64,000 nt of DNA from Flavobacterium cutihirudinis (GTDB lineage Bacteria; Bacteroidota; Bacteroidia; Flavobacteriales; Flavobacteriaceae), in the NCBI RefSeq assembly GCF_003385895.1, contig NZ_QRDQ01000009.1, positions 838,088 through 902,087 on the forward strand, written 5' to 3'. The notes under the pieces were generated by a model. It saw only the letters and a list, made by a program, of their open reading frames with translations, made no database searches and was not told the origin of the DNA. Below, in pieces: positions 26,109 through 34,066 of the stretch; the stretch's first letter is position 1, and every line of letters starts with the position of its first letter. Position numbers and translations under genes: made by a program.

Positions 26109-26327
26109 TTAAAGGCTCATTCTAAAATCTTCGATAACCGGATTTGCTTTTGCAAAATCGGTTTCCTGAATAAAAACCTCAACTGCTAAATCTGTTCCGC
26201 CAAAACCTCCCAAACGAGCTGACTGGATATTATCTTTTTTTACTGTCTCTACTCCAGCTTCTTCTAATCTTTCCTGCAAAGCAATTGCTAAAACTTCGCT
26301 TCCTGAAAACACCTTCATTAATCCCAT
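26109..26327 (-). CDS. DUF2007-family small protein
   Basis: A 72-residue protein with the compact DUF2007 (PII/ferredoxin-like) pattern: KVFSGSEVLAIALQERLEEAGVETV, SARLGGFGGTDLAVEVFIQETDFAKANPVIEDF. The fold is thought to be a regulatory or signal-transducing module. It is followed after 20 bases of upstream gap by the alpha/beta hydrolase in the same direction, so it lies at the distal end of that transcript. Function unknown. Confidence 0.8.
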   Translation of the reverse strand: MGLMKVFSGSEVLAIALQERLEEAGVETVKKDNIQSARLGGFGGTDLAVEVFIQETDFAKANPVIEDFRMSL

Positions 26328-26346
26328 GAAATTATATTTTTATTAT

Positions 26347-27162
26347 TTATTGTAATATCACTTTTAATTGTTCTTGAAAACGTTCATTTTCATTCATTCC
26401 AATATGTCCTTGCCCTTTTAAAAGATACAAATGACCTTTAGAATTTAAAATTTTATTTAGTCTAATCGAATTTTCAACTGGAATCAATTGATCTTCTAAT
26501 CCATGAAAAATATAAATTGGCGCTTTAACTTTTGAAAGGTATTGATACGTTTCTAAATGAAACTTTTTCATAAAATCCGGAAAAAACCGAACTCTCGAAC
26601 CTGACAATTCTGTAAAGCTATAATAAGGAGACTGCAGTATTAAAGCCTTTGGTTTATTCTCGGAAGCCAGTATAGTCGAAAACCCTGAACCGATCGAATA
26701 GCCGGCAATAATAATTTTATTTTGAGAATATCTTTTACATAACTCTTTATAAACAATGGAAATATCTTTATTTAATTGGTCTTCATTTTCAATTTCACCT
26801 TCACTCTTACCAAAACTTCTATAATCCAGAATAAAAATATCATAATCTAAAGAAGTATATGTTTTTGCTATACTTCCCCAATTTTCAAGCGTTCCTGCAT
26901 TTCCATGTAAATAAAAAATGAGTCCTTTCGGTTTTACCGCCTTAAATAGCAATCCGTTTAAATTTACACCATCAAAAGATTTGATCTTTAATTCTTCAAA
27001 TGGACTTTGATATTCAAACTTATGTTGTTTTGGAAGAGATGCACTTTGAAAAATCATCTCAACTTGATTAAAGTATACATAGGAAATGACAATTAAATAA
27101 ATTATAACAAAAAACGCCAGTAGCGCAATTGTCAAAAATTTAAATGTTTTTATCATTTCCAT
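26347..27162 (-). CDS. Membrane-anchored alpha/beta hydrolase (BEM46-like)
   Basis: A 271-residue protein with one N-terminal transmembrane helix (about 8-30) and an alpha/beta hydrolase domain outside it. The oxyanion strand is FYLHGNAG, the nucleophile elbow is GYSIGSG, and catalytic acid and His lie in the HGLEDQLIPVENS and GQGHIGM segments. The substrate is unknown; acyl-glycerol or ester hydrolysis is typical. A second Met at codon 3 is an equally good start. Confidence 0.85.
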   Translation of the reverse strand: MEMIKTFKFLTIALLAFFVIIYLIVISYVYFNQVEMIFQSASLPKQHKFEYQSPFEELKIKSFDGVNLNGLLFKAVKPKGLIFYLHGNAGTLENWGSIAKTYTSLDYDIFILDYRSFGKSEGEIENEDQLNKDISIVYKELCKRYSQNKIIIAGYSIGSGFSTILASENKPKALILQSPYYSFTELSGSRVRFFPDFMKKFHLETYQYLSKVKAPIYIFHGLEDQLIPVENSIRLNKILNSKGHLYLLKGQGHIGMNENERFQEQLKVILQ

Positions 27163-27179
27163 AAATAGCGAAAAGCTTC

Positions 27180-27845
27180 TTATTCCTCTTCTTCTACGTC
27201 ATCTTCCTCTTCATCCAATTCTTCCTCACCTTCTTCATCCATATCGAATAAATAAGGTTCCAAAAGCATTTTATCGGCTAAAATTTCGATACGTTCTGTC
27301 AAATTATCAGTAAAAATTAAACGCTGTGTTTTAGCAATACTATTTGAGATACGCATGATTTTGGTTTCATGGCGCAATTTTAGAATAGGATCTGCATCGT
27401 CAAGAATAAACATTCTCAAACGGTTTACATTATAACCAGCAGTAGAGAACATATCACTCAATTTTGTTGGTGTTCCAATCAAAACGTCAATTCCGGTCGA
27501 TACATAGTTTTTATCGTAGTCCATGTCGCCTTTGTCGTGCACTCCATAAACTTCCAGATTGGTATATTTTCCGTACTTCTCAAAAAGCTCTTCCATTGCC
27601 AATACTTTTTCTTTGTCCTCGACAATGATTAAAGCACGCGGAGATTCTTCAGTTTTTCCTGCCAACTGCTGAATTACATTCAAAACAATTGTAGTTGTTT
27701 TTCCGCTTCCATTTGGAGAAACAACAATACAATCAGCACCACTTTTTATAGTCGAAAAAGTTTCCATCTGCAAAACATTTGCTTCTGTTAAACCATTTTC
27801 AATAAGTGCATCCTGTAATTTTTCGTTTATTTTTTTTAGTTTCAT
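27180..27845 (-). CDS. One-domain DEAD-box-like protein with acidic tail
   Basis: A 221-residue protein matching only the N-terminal RecA domain of DEAD-box helicases. It has a P-loop SPNGSGKT (43-50), motif Ib GTPTKL (124-129) and motif II DDAD (149-152) in place of DEAD. FTDN (178-181) stands where motif III SAT is expected. The helicase C domain (motifs IV-VI) is absent, and the protein ends in about twenty mostly acidic residues. The frame is intact, so it is not obviously decayed. It may bind ATP or RNA as a regulator, but unwinding is unlikely. Confidence 0.75.
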   Translation of the reverse strand: MKLKKINEKLQDALIENGLTEANVLQMETFSTIKSGADCIVVSPNGSGKTTTIVLNVIQQLAGKTEESPRALIIVEDKEKVLAMEELFEKYGKYTNLEVYGVHDKGDMDYDKNYVSTGIDVLIGTPTKLSDMFSTAGYNVNRLRMFILDDADPILKLRHETKIMRISNSIAKTQRLIFTDNLTERIEILADKMLLEPYLFDMDEEGEEELDEEEDDVEEEE

Positions 27846-27858
27846 GTTTTTTATGCTT

Positions 27859-27932
27859 TAGGCTTTAAGCTTTAGGCTATAAGCTAAAATAGTATTATTT
27901 TTTAAAGCCTAAAGCTTAAAGCTTAAAGCCTA
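27859..27932. repeat. Inverted repeat with GGCTTTAAGC words
   Basis: TAGGCTTTAAGCTTTAGGCT at 27859-27878 pairs with 27905-27932, allowing for an extra repeat unit. It fills the gap between the sigma-54 activator and the DEAD-like gene. Confidence 0.75.
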
Positions 27933-27945
27933 TTGCGCGAAGTAC

Positions 27946-29109
27946 CTATTTACTGGCGAACATTTTTACATCATTTTCAGAGATTTCACTTCCTCCTAAA
28001 ATGATTAATCTTTCTACCACATTTCGAAGTTCGCGAATATTTCCTGTCCAATCGTATTCCTGTAATAATTTTATGGCTTGCGCCGAAAATACCTTAACTG
28101 CATTTCCTTGTTCTGAAGCAATTTTCTCTGCAAAATGCTTGATCAAAGCCGGAATATCATCGCGTCTTTCATTCAATGGCGGTACTTTAATTAAAATTAC
28201 TGCCAAACGATGGTATAAATCCTCACGGAAACGACCTTCGGCAATTTCTGTTTTCAAATCTTTATTTGTTGCCGCAACTACACGAACATCAACTTTAATA
28301 TCTTTATCGGCACCAACTCTGGTAATCATACTTTCCTGTAAAGCACGCAAAACTTTGGCTTGCGCCGAAAGGCTCATATCCCCAATTTCATCTAAGAAGA
28401 TAGTTCCTTTATCAGCCGCTTCAAACTTTCCGGCACGATCTTTCACTGCCGATGTAAATGCACCTTTTACGTGTCCGAACAATTCACTTTCAATTAATTC
28501 ACTCGGAATCGCAGCGCAATTTACTTCAATTAAAGGAAAATTAGCACGTTCGCTTTTTTCATGTAATTGATGCGCCACTAATTCTTTTCCGGTTCCGTTT
28601 GGTCCCGTAATCAAAACTCTGGCTTCGGTTTGAGCTACTTTATCAATCATTACTTTAATATGATTAATAGATTCACTGTCACCAATCATTTCGTAATTTT
28701 TGCTGACTTTTTTCTTTAAGATTTTATTCTCAACAACTAATTGTTTTTTGTCCAAAGCATTACGAACGGTATTCAATAAACGATTCAAATCTGGCGGTTT
28801 TGAAATATAATCGAAAGCCCCCAAACGCATCGTATGAATCGCGGTTTCCATATCGCCATGACCTGAAATCATCACCATCGGAATTTCTGGTTTTATCTTT
28901 TTTACAGCTTCTAAAACCTCAACACCATCCATTTTTGGCATTTTGATATCACACAAAACCAAATCGTAATCATTATTTTTTATTTTTTCAAGTCCCACAA
29001 CGCCATCTTCCGCTTCATCAACCTGATACGAATCATTTTCTTCTGATAATATTTTTACCAAAACTCTTCTGATCGCTGCTTCGTCTTCGACAATTAGTAT
29101 TTTACTCAT
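27946..29109 (-). CDS. Sigma-54-activator response regulator without DNA-binding domain
   Basis: A 387-residue NtrC-type protein. The receiver domain (1-120) has phospho-acceptor Asp54 and Lys104. The AAA+ domain (about 140-370) has Walker A GPNGTGKE (169-176), a sigma-54 contact loop GAFTSA (216-221, usually GAFTGA) and Walker B GTIFLDEIGD. The protein ends just after the AAA+ lid (ENDVKMFASK), with no C-terminal Fis-type helix-turn-helix. It may act from solution on sigma-54 holoenzyme. No partner histidine kinase is adjacent. Confidence 0.88.
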   Translation of the reverse strand: MSKILIVEDEAAIRRVLVKILSEENDSYQVDEAEDGVVGLEKIKNNDYDLVLCDIKMPKMDGVEVLEAVKKIKPEIPMVMISGHGDMETAIHTMRLGAFDYISKPPDLNRLLNTVRNALDKKQLVVENKILKKKVSKNYEMIGDSESINHIKVMIDKVAQTEARVLITGPNGTGKELVAHQLHEKSERANFPLIEVNCAAIPSELIESELFGHVKGAFTSAVKDRAGKFEAADKGTIFLDEIGDMSLSAQAKVLRALQESMITRVGADKDIKVDVRVVAATNKDLKTEIAEGRFREDLYHRLAVILIKVPPLNERRDDIPALIKHFAEKIASEQGNAVKVFSAQAIKLLQEYDWTGNIRELRNVVERLIILGGSEISENDVKMFASK

Positions 29110-29308
29110 TTTTTTCTAAGGTTCAAAGTTGCAAAGTTACAGAGGTACAAAGTTTAAAATCTTTGTCGCTATGTTACCTATTAACCTGCTATTAGTAATA
29201 TCTCTTTTATGCTTCAATACAGTCTTAAAGTTGTTTTTCTAAGTTATAAAAAATTCAAATAAAAAAACTTTGAACCTTTATCCCTCTGTAACTTTGCAAC
29301 TTAAAAAA
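29110..29308. repeat. Inverted repeat with CAAAGTT/GTTACAGAGG words
   Basis: AAGTTGCAAAGTTACAGAGG (29126-29145) is exactly complementary to 29284-29303. Flanking words extend the match to about 40 bases with small indels. It is the same word family as at 3416-3584 and 7898-7971, and it spans the whole gap between the ABC permease and the sigma-54 activator. Confidence 0.82.
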
Positions 29309-30625
29309 CTAGTACTTCAGCCACTTATACAATTCCTTCCAAGTTGGTTTTTTCCCGTACATTAAAATACCAATTCGGTAAATTTTTGCAGCGAACCAAA
29401 CGACAAGGAAAAAGGTAGCAAACAATAATGATACCGAAATTGCGATTTGCCACCACGGCACACCAAATGGAATACGCATTAACATTACTATTGGTGAAGT
29501 AAGCGGAATCATTGAAAATGCAACCGCAACAGTTCCGTGTGGATCATTCACTACTGTAAAAAATCCGATGTATACACTTAAAATTAAAGGCATTAAAATT
29601 GGCAAAAGAAACTGCTGCGAATCGGTTTGATTATCGACTGCGGCACCAATTGCCGCGTAAAACGAACTGTACAGAAAATAACCCCCAATAAAATAAATTA
29701 CAAAGCCAATAATAATGCTGGCAATTGGCAGATTCCATAATTCAACAATATACATTTGTGCCGAGCCTGAGAGTTCGTGTTGCGCTGATTGCATTAACTC
29801 TGGTGAAATTCGCGCAGTTGGCCCAACATTTACACCAAAAAATGCCGAAGCAGCAAACATTAATCCCAAACCAATAATTGCCCAAATTATAAATTGTAAA
29901 ATTCCAGCCAGTGAAGTTCCAACAATTTTACCAATCATTAACTGAAATGGTTTTACCGATGAAATTATAATTTCAATAATTCGGTTTGTTTTTTCTTCGA
30001 TTACGCTTCTCATTACCATATTTCCATAGATGATAATGAACATCATAATTAAATAACCAAAAGCACCGCCTATTGCGATTTTGATTTCATTTAAACCTTT
30101 TAAACTTTCTTCACCTGAAGCTTTAACCAAATGGATATTTACATTTGACTGTGCTTTCTGGATTGCCAAAGTATCCAGTTTTGCTTCTTCCAGATTTAGC
30201 TTCGTAATTTTATTTCCAATGATATCCTGCGTGTTTTCAATAAAAGAAATACTCGGACTATTATTCGAAATGAATTCAATTTTATTTTCTAAATCTTTTG
30301 AATTATTTGTCTTTGGAACAATAATTAATCCGCTGAAATTCTCTTTTGTAATACTGTCTTTTAAAGCTTTTACATCAATTTCAGATAAATTATAGTACTT
30401 AAATTCTGAACCTTTTTTATTTTCTTTCAGAAAGTCAGGAGCAAAAAGCCCTGTTTCATCGTGAATTGCAATTCGTTTTGTTTCAGCTTTCATTGAACTC
30501 AAATAACCAATAAAAACCGCAATCGCCACAAATAAAAGCGGACTCAAAAAAGTCATGACAACAAAAGATTTATTGCGGACTTTGGCAATAAATTCTCTTT
30601 TTATAATTAATGAAATAATACTCAT
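29309..30625 (-). CDS. ABC transporter permease (NatB/YhaP-like)
   Basis: A 438-residue ABC-2-type permease. The first helix is near residues 20-42 (KSFVVMTFLSPLLFVAIAVFIGY), a periplasmic loop spans about 45-180, and a cluster of five membrane helices spans about 180-425, with VMRSVIEEKTNRIIEIIISSVKPFQLMIGK as the conserved coupling segment. With the ATPase encoded 97 bp upstream it forms a Na+ or small-molecule exporter of NatAB type. The substrate is unknown. Confidence 0.85.
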   Translation of the reverse strand: MSIISLIIKREFIAKVRNKSFVVMTFLSPLLFVAIAVFIGYLSSMKAETKRIAIHDETGLFAPDFLKENKKGSEFKYYNLSEIDVKALKDSITKENFSGLIIVPKTNNSKDLENKIEFISNNSPSISFIENTQDIIGNKITKLNLEEAKLDTLAIQKAQSNVNIHLVKASGEESLKGLNEIKIAIGGAFGYLIMMFIIIYGNMVMRSVIEEKTNRIIEIIISSVKPFQLMIGKIVGTSLAGILQFIIWAIIGLGLMFAASAFFGVNVGPTARISPELMQSAQHELSGSAQMYIVELWNLPIASIIIGFVIYFIGGYFLYSSFYAAIGAAVDNQTDSQQFLLPILMPLILSVYIGFFTVVNDPHGTVAVAFSMIPLTSPIVMLMRIPFGVPWWQIAISVSLLFATFFLVVWFAAKIYRIGILMYGKKPTWKELYKWLKY

Positions 30626-30653
30626 TTTTAGATTAGTTAGATTTTTAGACTTC

Positions 30654-30718
30654 TTAGATTGTTAGATTTTTTTGATTCTCAGATTTGATCTAAAAATCTA
30701 AGATATCTAACAATCTAA
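30654..30718. repeat. Inverted repeat with TTAGAT words
   Basis: TTAGATTGTTAGAT (30654-30667) is exactly complementary to 30705-30718, and more TTAGAT words lie at 30630-30650. It sits between the ATPase and permease genes of the ABC exporter, that is, inside a likely operon. Confidence 0.78.
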
Positions 30719-30722
30719 AGAT

Positions 30723-31643
30723 CTATCCTGTTACGGTTTGAATAAAAATATCGTTTATGCTTGGAATTTTTTCAACGAAATGTGTTACTTGTCCGCGTTG
30801 TGTAAGGACATTTAATAATTCATTTGGCGAAGCATTCCCAATTTGAATATTCAATTTCAAATCATCATTTAGTGATTTAAAACTCGCAGGCGAAACCGTG
30901 AATTTTTGCGTAATATCATACATCAAACCTTCAACATTGCTGGTCAAAATTCCAACTTCAAAACTATTGGTTCTAAATTGTCGTTTTACATCAACAACTT
31001 TTCCTTCAATCAATTTATTAGACTTATGAATTAAAGCAATATTTTCACAAAGTTCTTCTACACTTTCCATTCTGTGTGTCGAAAAAATGATAGTAGAACC
31101 TTGTTCTTTCAAGGCTAAAATTTCATCCTTAATCACATTTGCATTAACAGGATCAAATCCGGAAAATGGTTCATCTAAAATCAGCAATTTTGGCTTATGC
31201 AAAACACAAACCACAAACTGAATTTTTTGTGCCATTCCTTTAGAAAGTTCTTGGATTTTCTTGTTCCACCAACCTTGAATTCCTAAACGGCCAAACCAAA
31301 AATCCAATTGTTTTTTGGCTTCAGCTTTAGAAAGTCCTTTCATTTGAGCCAAATACAAACATTGCTCACCTACTTTCATGGAGCTGTACAAACCTCTTTC
31401 TTCAGGAAGATACCCAATAGTTTGCACGTGTTTAGGTTGTAGTTTTTCTCCATCCAGAATTACTTCACCGCTGTCTGGCATAGTAATTTGGTTTATGATT
31501 CGGATTAAGGAAGTTTTTCCAGCTCCATTGGGACCTAAAAGTCCATATATACTGCCTTTTGGCACATTTAATGAAACTTCGTTAAGCGCTACATAATCGC
31601 CATATTTCTTTACGACTTTATGTACTTCGAGTAAGTTGCTCAT
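30723..31643 (-). CDS. ABC transporter ATP-binding protein (NatA/YhaQ-like)
   Basis: The start at 31643 (MSNLLEVHKVVKKYG) is chosen because the preceding 15 codons are lysine-rich and outside the domain. Walker A is GPNGAGKTS, the signature is LSKGMAQKIQ, Walker B is LLILDEPFSGFD and the H-loop is STHRME. A C-terminal extension (about 225-305) is typical of this exporter class. It pairs with the permease at 29309. Confidence 0.92.
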   Translation of the reverse strand: MSNLLEVHKVVKKYGDYVALNEVSLNVPKGSIYGLLGPNGAGKTSLIRIINQITMPDSGEVILDGEKLQPKHVQTIGYLPEERGLYSSMKVGEQCLYLAQMKGLSKAEAKKQLDFWFGRLGIQGWWNKKIQELSKGMAQKIQFVVCVLHKPKLLILDEPFSGFDPVNANVIKDEILALKEQGSTIIFSTHRMESVEELCENIALIHKSNKLIEGKVVDVKRQFRTNSFEVGILTSNVEGLMYDITQKFTVSPASFKSLNDDLKLNIQIGNASPNELLNVLTQRGQVTHFVEKIPSINDIFIQTVTG

Positions 31644-31805
31644 TTGTTTTTTAGGATTTTCTGCTTTGCTTTTACCATTCTGGCGCAAGCGACTGTAAAA
31701 GTAAATAATTCGAAGCTAATCTTCGCCGTATTACGTAAAAAACCCATTCTAAATTTATGTTAGAATGGGCTTTATACTTATTTAAACATTTCAAAAAAGT
31801 TCAAT

Positions 31806-32915
31806 TTATGAAAACATATCTTTTACTTTCTCAAAAAATGATTTCTCTGATTTCTCCGGACTCGGAACAAAATGTTCGTCAGTTAGAGCATTTTCAAAGA
31901 ATTGTTTTTGTTCTTTATTTAATGTTTTTGGAGTCCAAACGTTTACGTGAACCAGTAAATCACCGCTTCCGTAACCATTTAAACTTGGAATTCCTTTTCC
32001 TTTTAATCTTAAGATTTTTCCAGACTGAATTCCTTCTTCTAATTTAATACGCACTTTTCCGTTGATTGCCTCAATATCTTTTGAAGCACCCAAAACTGCT
32101 TCAGGGAAACTGATGTATAAATCGAAGTGAACATTTTCACCTTCACGTTTCAGGAATTCGTGTTCAACTTCTTCAATAGCAACAATTAAATCTCCAGGAA
32201 TACTGTTTCCTGGCGCATCGTTACCTTTATTAGAAACTTTCAACTGCATTCCGTCAACAACTCCTGCAGGAATTTTGATTGATACTGTTTCGTCTTCCTG
32301 AACCATTCCTTGTGCATCTGCCTCAGAAGGTTTTTTATCTAAAATTTGACCAGAACCACCACAGGTAGGACAAGTAGACGCAGATTGCATTCTTCCTAAA
32401 ATGGTATTAGTTACACGCATAACCTGTCCCTGACCATTACAAGTCGAACAAGTTTTATACGTCACGCCTTTCGCCTGAACTTTACGTTTTACTTTTACTT
32501 TTTTCTCAACTCCATTTGCAATCTCCTCTAAAGTCAATTTCACTTTAATTCTAAGATTACTTCCTTTAGCACGACGTGGACCGCCTCCGCCTCCACCGAA
32601 ACCGCCAAATCCACCACCAAAAATATCGCCAAACTGGCTGAAAATGTCATCCATATTCATACCACCGTGACCACCGCCAAATCCGCCAGAACCATCAAAT
32701 GCCTGATGTCCGTACTGATCGTATTTCGCTTTTTTCTGTGGATCGCTTAAAACTTCATAAGCTTCTGCCGCAAGTTTAAAGTTTTCTTCTGCCTCTTTGT
32801 CGCCTGGATTTTTATCCGGGTGATATTTTAAAGCACTTTTTCGGTAAGCTTTTTTAATTTCAGCAGCATCAGCATTTTTTGAAATGCCTAGTATTTCGTA
32901 AAAATCTTTTTTCAT
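31806..32915 (-). CDS. dnaJ: Chaperone DnaJ with a half-sized zinc domain
   Basis: The start at 32915 (MKKDFYEILGISKNA) matches the family. The J domain (1-70) has the HPD tripeptide in YHPDKNP. A G/F-rich linker spans about 75-115. The zinc region keeps only two CxxCxGxG motifs (CSTCNGQG and CPTCGGSG) where standard DnaJ has four; by position they correspond to repeats 2 and 3. Two C-terminal substrate-binding domains follow. It is the co-chaperone of DnaK and lies 74 bp downstream of grpE. Confidence 0.93.
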   Translation of the reverse strand: MKKDFYEILGISKNADAAEIKKAYRKSALKYHPDKNPGDKEAEENFKLAAEAYEVLSDPQKKAKYDQYGHQAFDGSGGFGGGHGGMNMDDIFSQFGDIFGGGFGGFGGGGGGPRRAKGSNLRIKVKLTLEEIANGVEKKVKVKRKVQAKGVTYKTCSTCNGQGQVMRVTNTILGRMQSASTCPTCGGSGQILDKKPSEADAQGMVQEDETVSIKIPAGVVDGMQLKVSNKGNDAPGNSIPGDLIVAIEEVEHEFLKREGENVHFDLYISFPEAVLGASKDIEAINGKVRIKLEEGIQSGKILRLKGKGIPSLNGYGSGDLLVHVNVWTPKTLNKEQKQFFENALTDEHFVPSPEKSEKSFFEKVKDMFS

Positions 32916-32923
32916 AATCGAAT

Positions 32924-32985
32924 CAAATTCCAAATCTTAAAAATTCCAAAATCCAAAAAAAATGAATTTGAAATTTTTATTTGCA
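32924..32985. repeat. AATTCCAAA word cluster between dnaJ and grpE
   Basis: Repeated AAATTCCAAA/AATTTGAAAT-type words, related to the repeat at 21525-21567, fill the gap inside the grpE-dnaJ operon. Confidence 0.5.
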
Positions 32986-32989
32986 TTTT

Positions 32990-33568
32990 TTAGTTTCCAA
33001 CAACAACTTTTGGGAAACGAATAATTTTGTCTCCTAATTTGTATCCTTTTTCAATAACATCAACAATTTTTCCTTTCAATTTGTCAGATGGTGCCGGAAT
33101 TTGAGTAATTGCTTCAGCAATATCAGCATTAAAAGCATCACCAGCCTGAATTTCAACTTGCTCTAAACCTTTAGAAACTAAAGTGTTTTTAAGTTTTTCA
33201 TGAATCAACTCAACACCTTTTTTAAGATTTTCGTCGTCAGATTTGTTGATTTCTACTGCAGCTCTGTCAAAATCATCTAAAACCGGAAGCATAGCCAATA
33301 AAACTTCTTGGTTTGCTGTTTTAAACAATTCAAGACGTTCTTTTGAAGTTCTTTTTTTGTAATTTTCAAATTCAGCAAATAATCTCAAAAACTTATCTTT
33401 TTCGTGAGCCAAGTCTTTTGCTAATTGCTCCTCAACACTTAATTCTTCAACAATTAACTGCTCTCCGTTGGCATTGTTCTCTAACGTTACATCGTCTAAT
33501 TCCTGATCGAATTCTGTATTTTCCGTAGTCATATTACTTTTATTTTTAAAAATATTTTTAAACTTCAT
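32990..33568 (-). CDS. grpE: Nucleotide exchange factor GrpE
   Basis: A 192-residue protein that releases ADP from DnaK. The acidic disordered N-terminus is followed by a long coiled coil (about 40-110, with RLFAEFENYKKRTSKERLEL) and the C-terminal beta-wing GYKLGDKIIRFPKVVVG. The first ATG (33568) is used; another Met lies at codon 13. It is the first gene of grpE-dnaJ, with a good -33/-7 promoter immediately upstream. Confidence 0.93.
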   Translation of the reverse strand: MKFKNIFKNKSNMTTENTEFDQELDDVTLENNANGEQLIVEELSVEEQLAKDLAHEKDKFLRLFAEFENYKKRTSKERLELFKTANQEVLLAMLPVLDDFDRAAVEINKSDDENLKKGVELIHEKLKNTLVSKGLEQVEIQAGDAFNADIAEAITQIPAPSDKLKGKIVDVIEKGYKLGDKIIRFPKVVVGN

Positions 33569-33591
33569 TTTTATTTCTTTCTGTTGGATTG

Positions 33592-33624
33592 CAAAAGTAC
33601 TGCCAAATATCCTAAAATGTCAAA
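33592..33624 (-). promoter_or_regulatory. Promoter of grpE-dnaJ
   Basis: On the minus strand TTTG (33624-33621), 21 bases, then TACTTTTG (33599-33592) match the Bacteroidota -33/-7 pair. The predicted leader is about 20 bases. Confidence 0.7.
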
Positions 33625-33713
33625 TTGTCACTTTATTAATTATGAGCCTTTTAAAAAACAAAAATAGCCAATTAAAATTTAGTATAATTTTAAGACTATT
33701 ACGTTATAGTTTA

Positions 33714-33856
33714 TTCTATCTTTGATAGCGTAAAACAAAAAACATTACCACCAAAATTGAATTTAAGGGTTGGCTTCGGCCTCGTAAATAATTATTAATT
33801 CAAGTTTACCTTATATTAAAAAAAGCTTCGCCTTTACAGAGACGAAGCTTTTTTTT
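33714..33856 (+). other. Possible small transcript between grpE and tRNA-Trp
   Basis: A TATCTTTG -7-like element (33717-33724) points rightward. About 90 bases later a strong T-tailed hairpin ends the segment. No ORF longer than 13 codons lies between them. A small RNA is possible but unproven; the gap otherwise holds nothing recognised. Confidence 0.3.
33818..33856. terminator. Bidirectional terminator next to tRNA-Trp
   Basis: AAGCTTCG and CGAAGCTT flank a short loop, with A on the left and T on the right. It lies downstream of the minus-strand tRNA gene. Confidence 0.85.
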
Positions 33857-33875
33857 ATGTTTTAATTTGATTTTG

Positions 33876-33946
33876 CACGGGCGGAGGGATTCGAACCCCC
33901 ATCAACGGTTTTGGAGACCGCTATTCTACCCTTGAACTACGCCCGT
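33876..33946 (-). tRNA. tRNA-Trp (anticodon CCA)
   Basis: A 71-base cloverleaf on the minus strand. The acceptor ACGGGCG pairs with CGCCCGT, the anticodon stem is GCGGT/ACCG with loop CTCCAAA giving CCA, and the T arm carries GGTTCGAATCC. The discriminator is G. A full CCA tail is not encoded. A terminator follows. Confidence 0.97.
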
Positions 33947-34066
33947 AACTTAAGGTGGGCAAATTAAGAGTTTTTTTTCTTCTCCAGCAACTATTTCGTG
34001 CAGAGATTTTAAAAGAAATTCCTTTAAACATGCGCAATCCGAAGCAAAAACCTTTACTACAGACAG

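Noticed and set aside
28001..28570. A 189-codon open frame on the plus strand
   Set aside because: It lies entirely antisense to the sigma-54 activator gene, has Ser/Lys/Thr-heavy composition and no family pattern; it is a shadow of the real gene.
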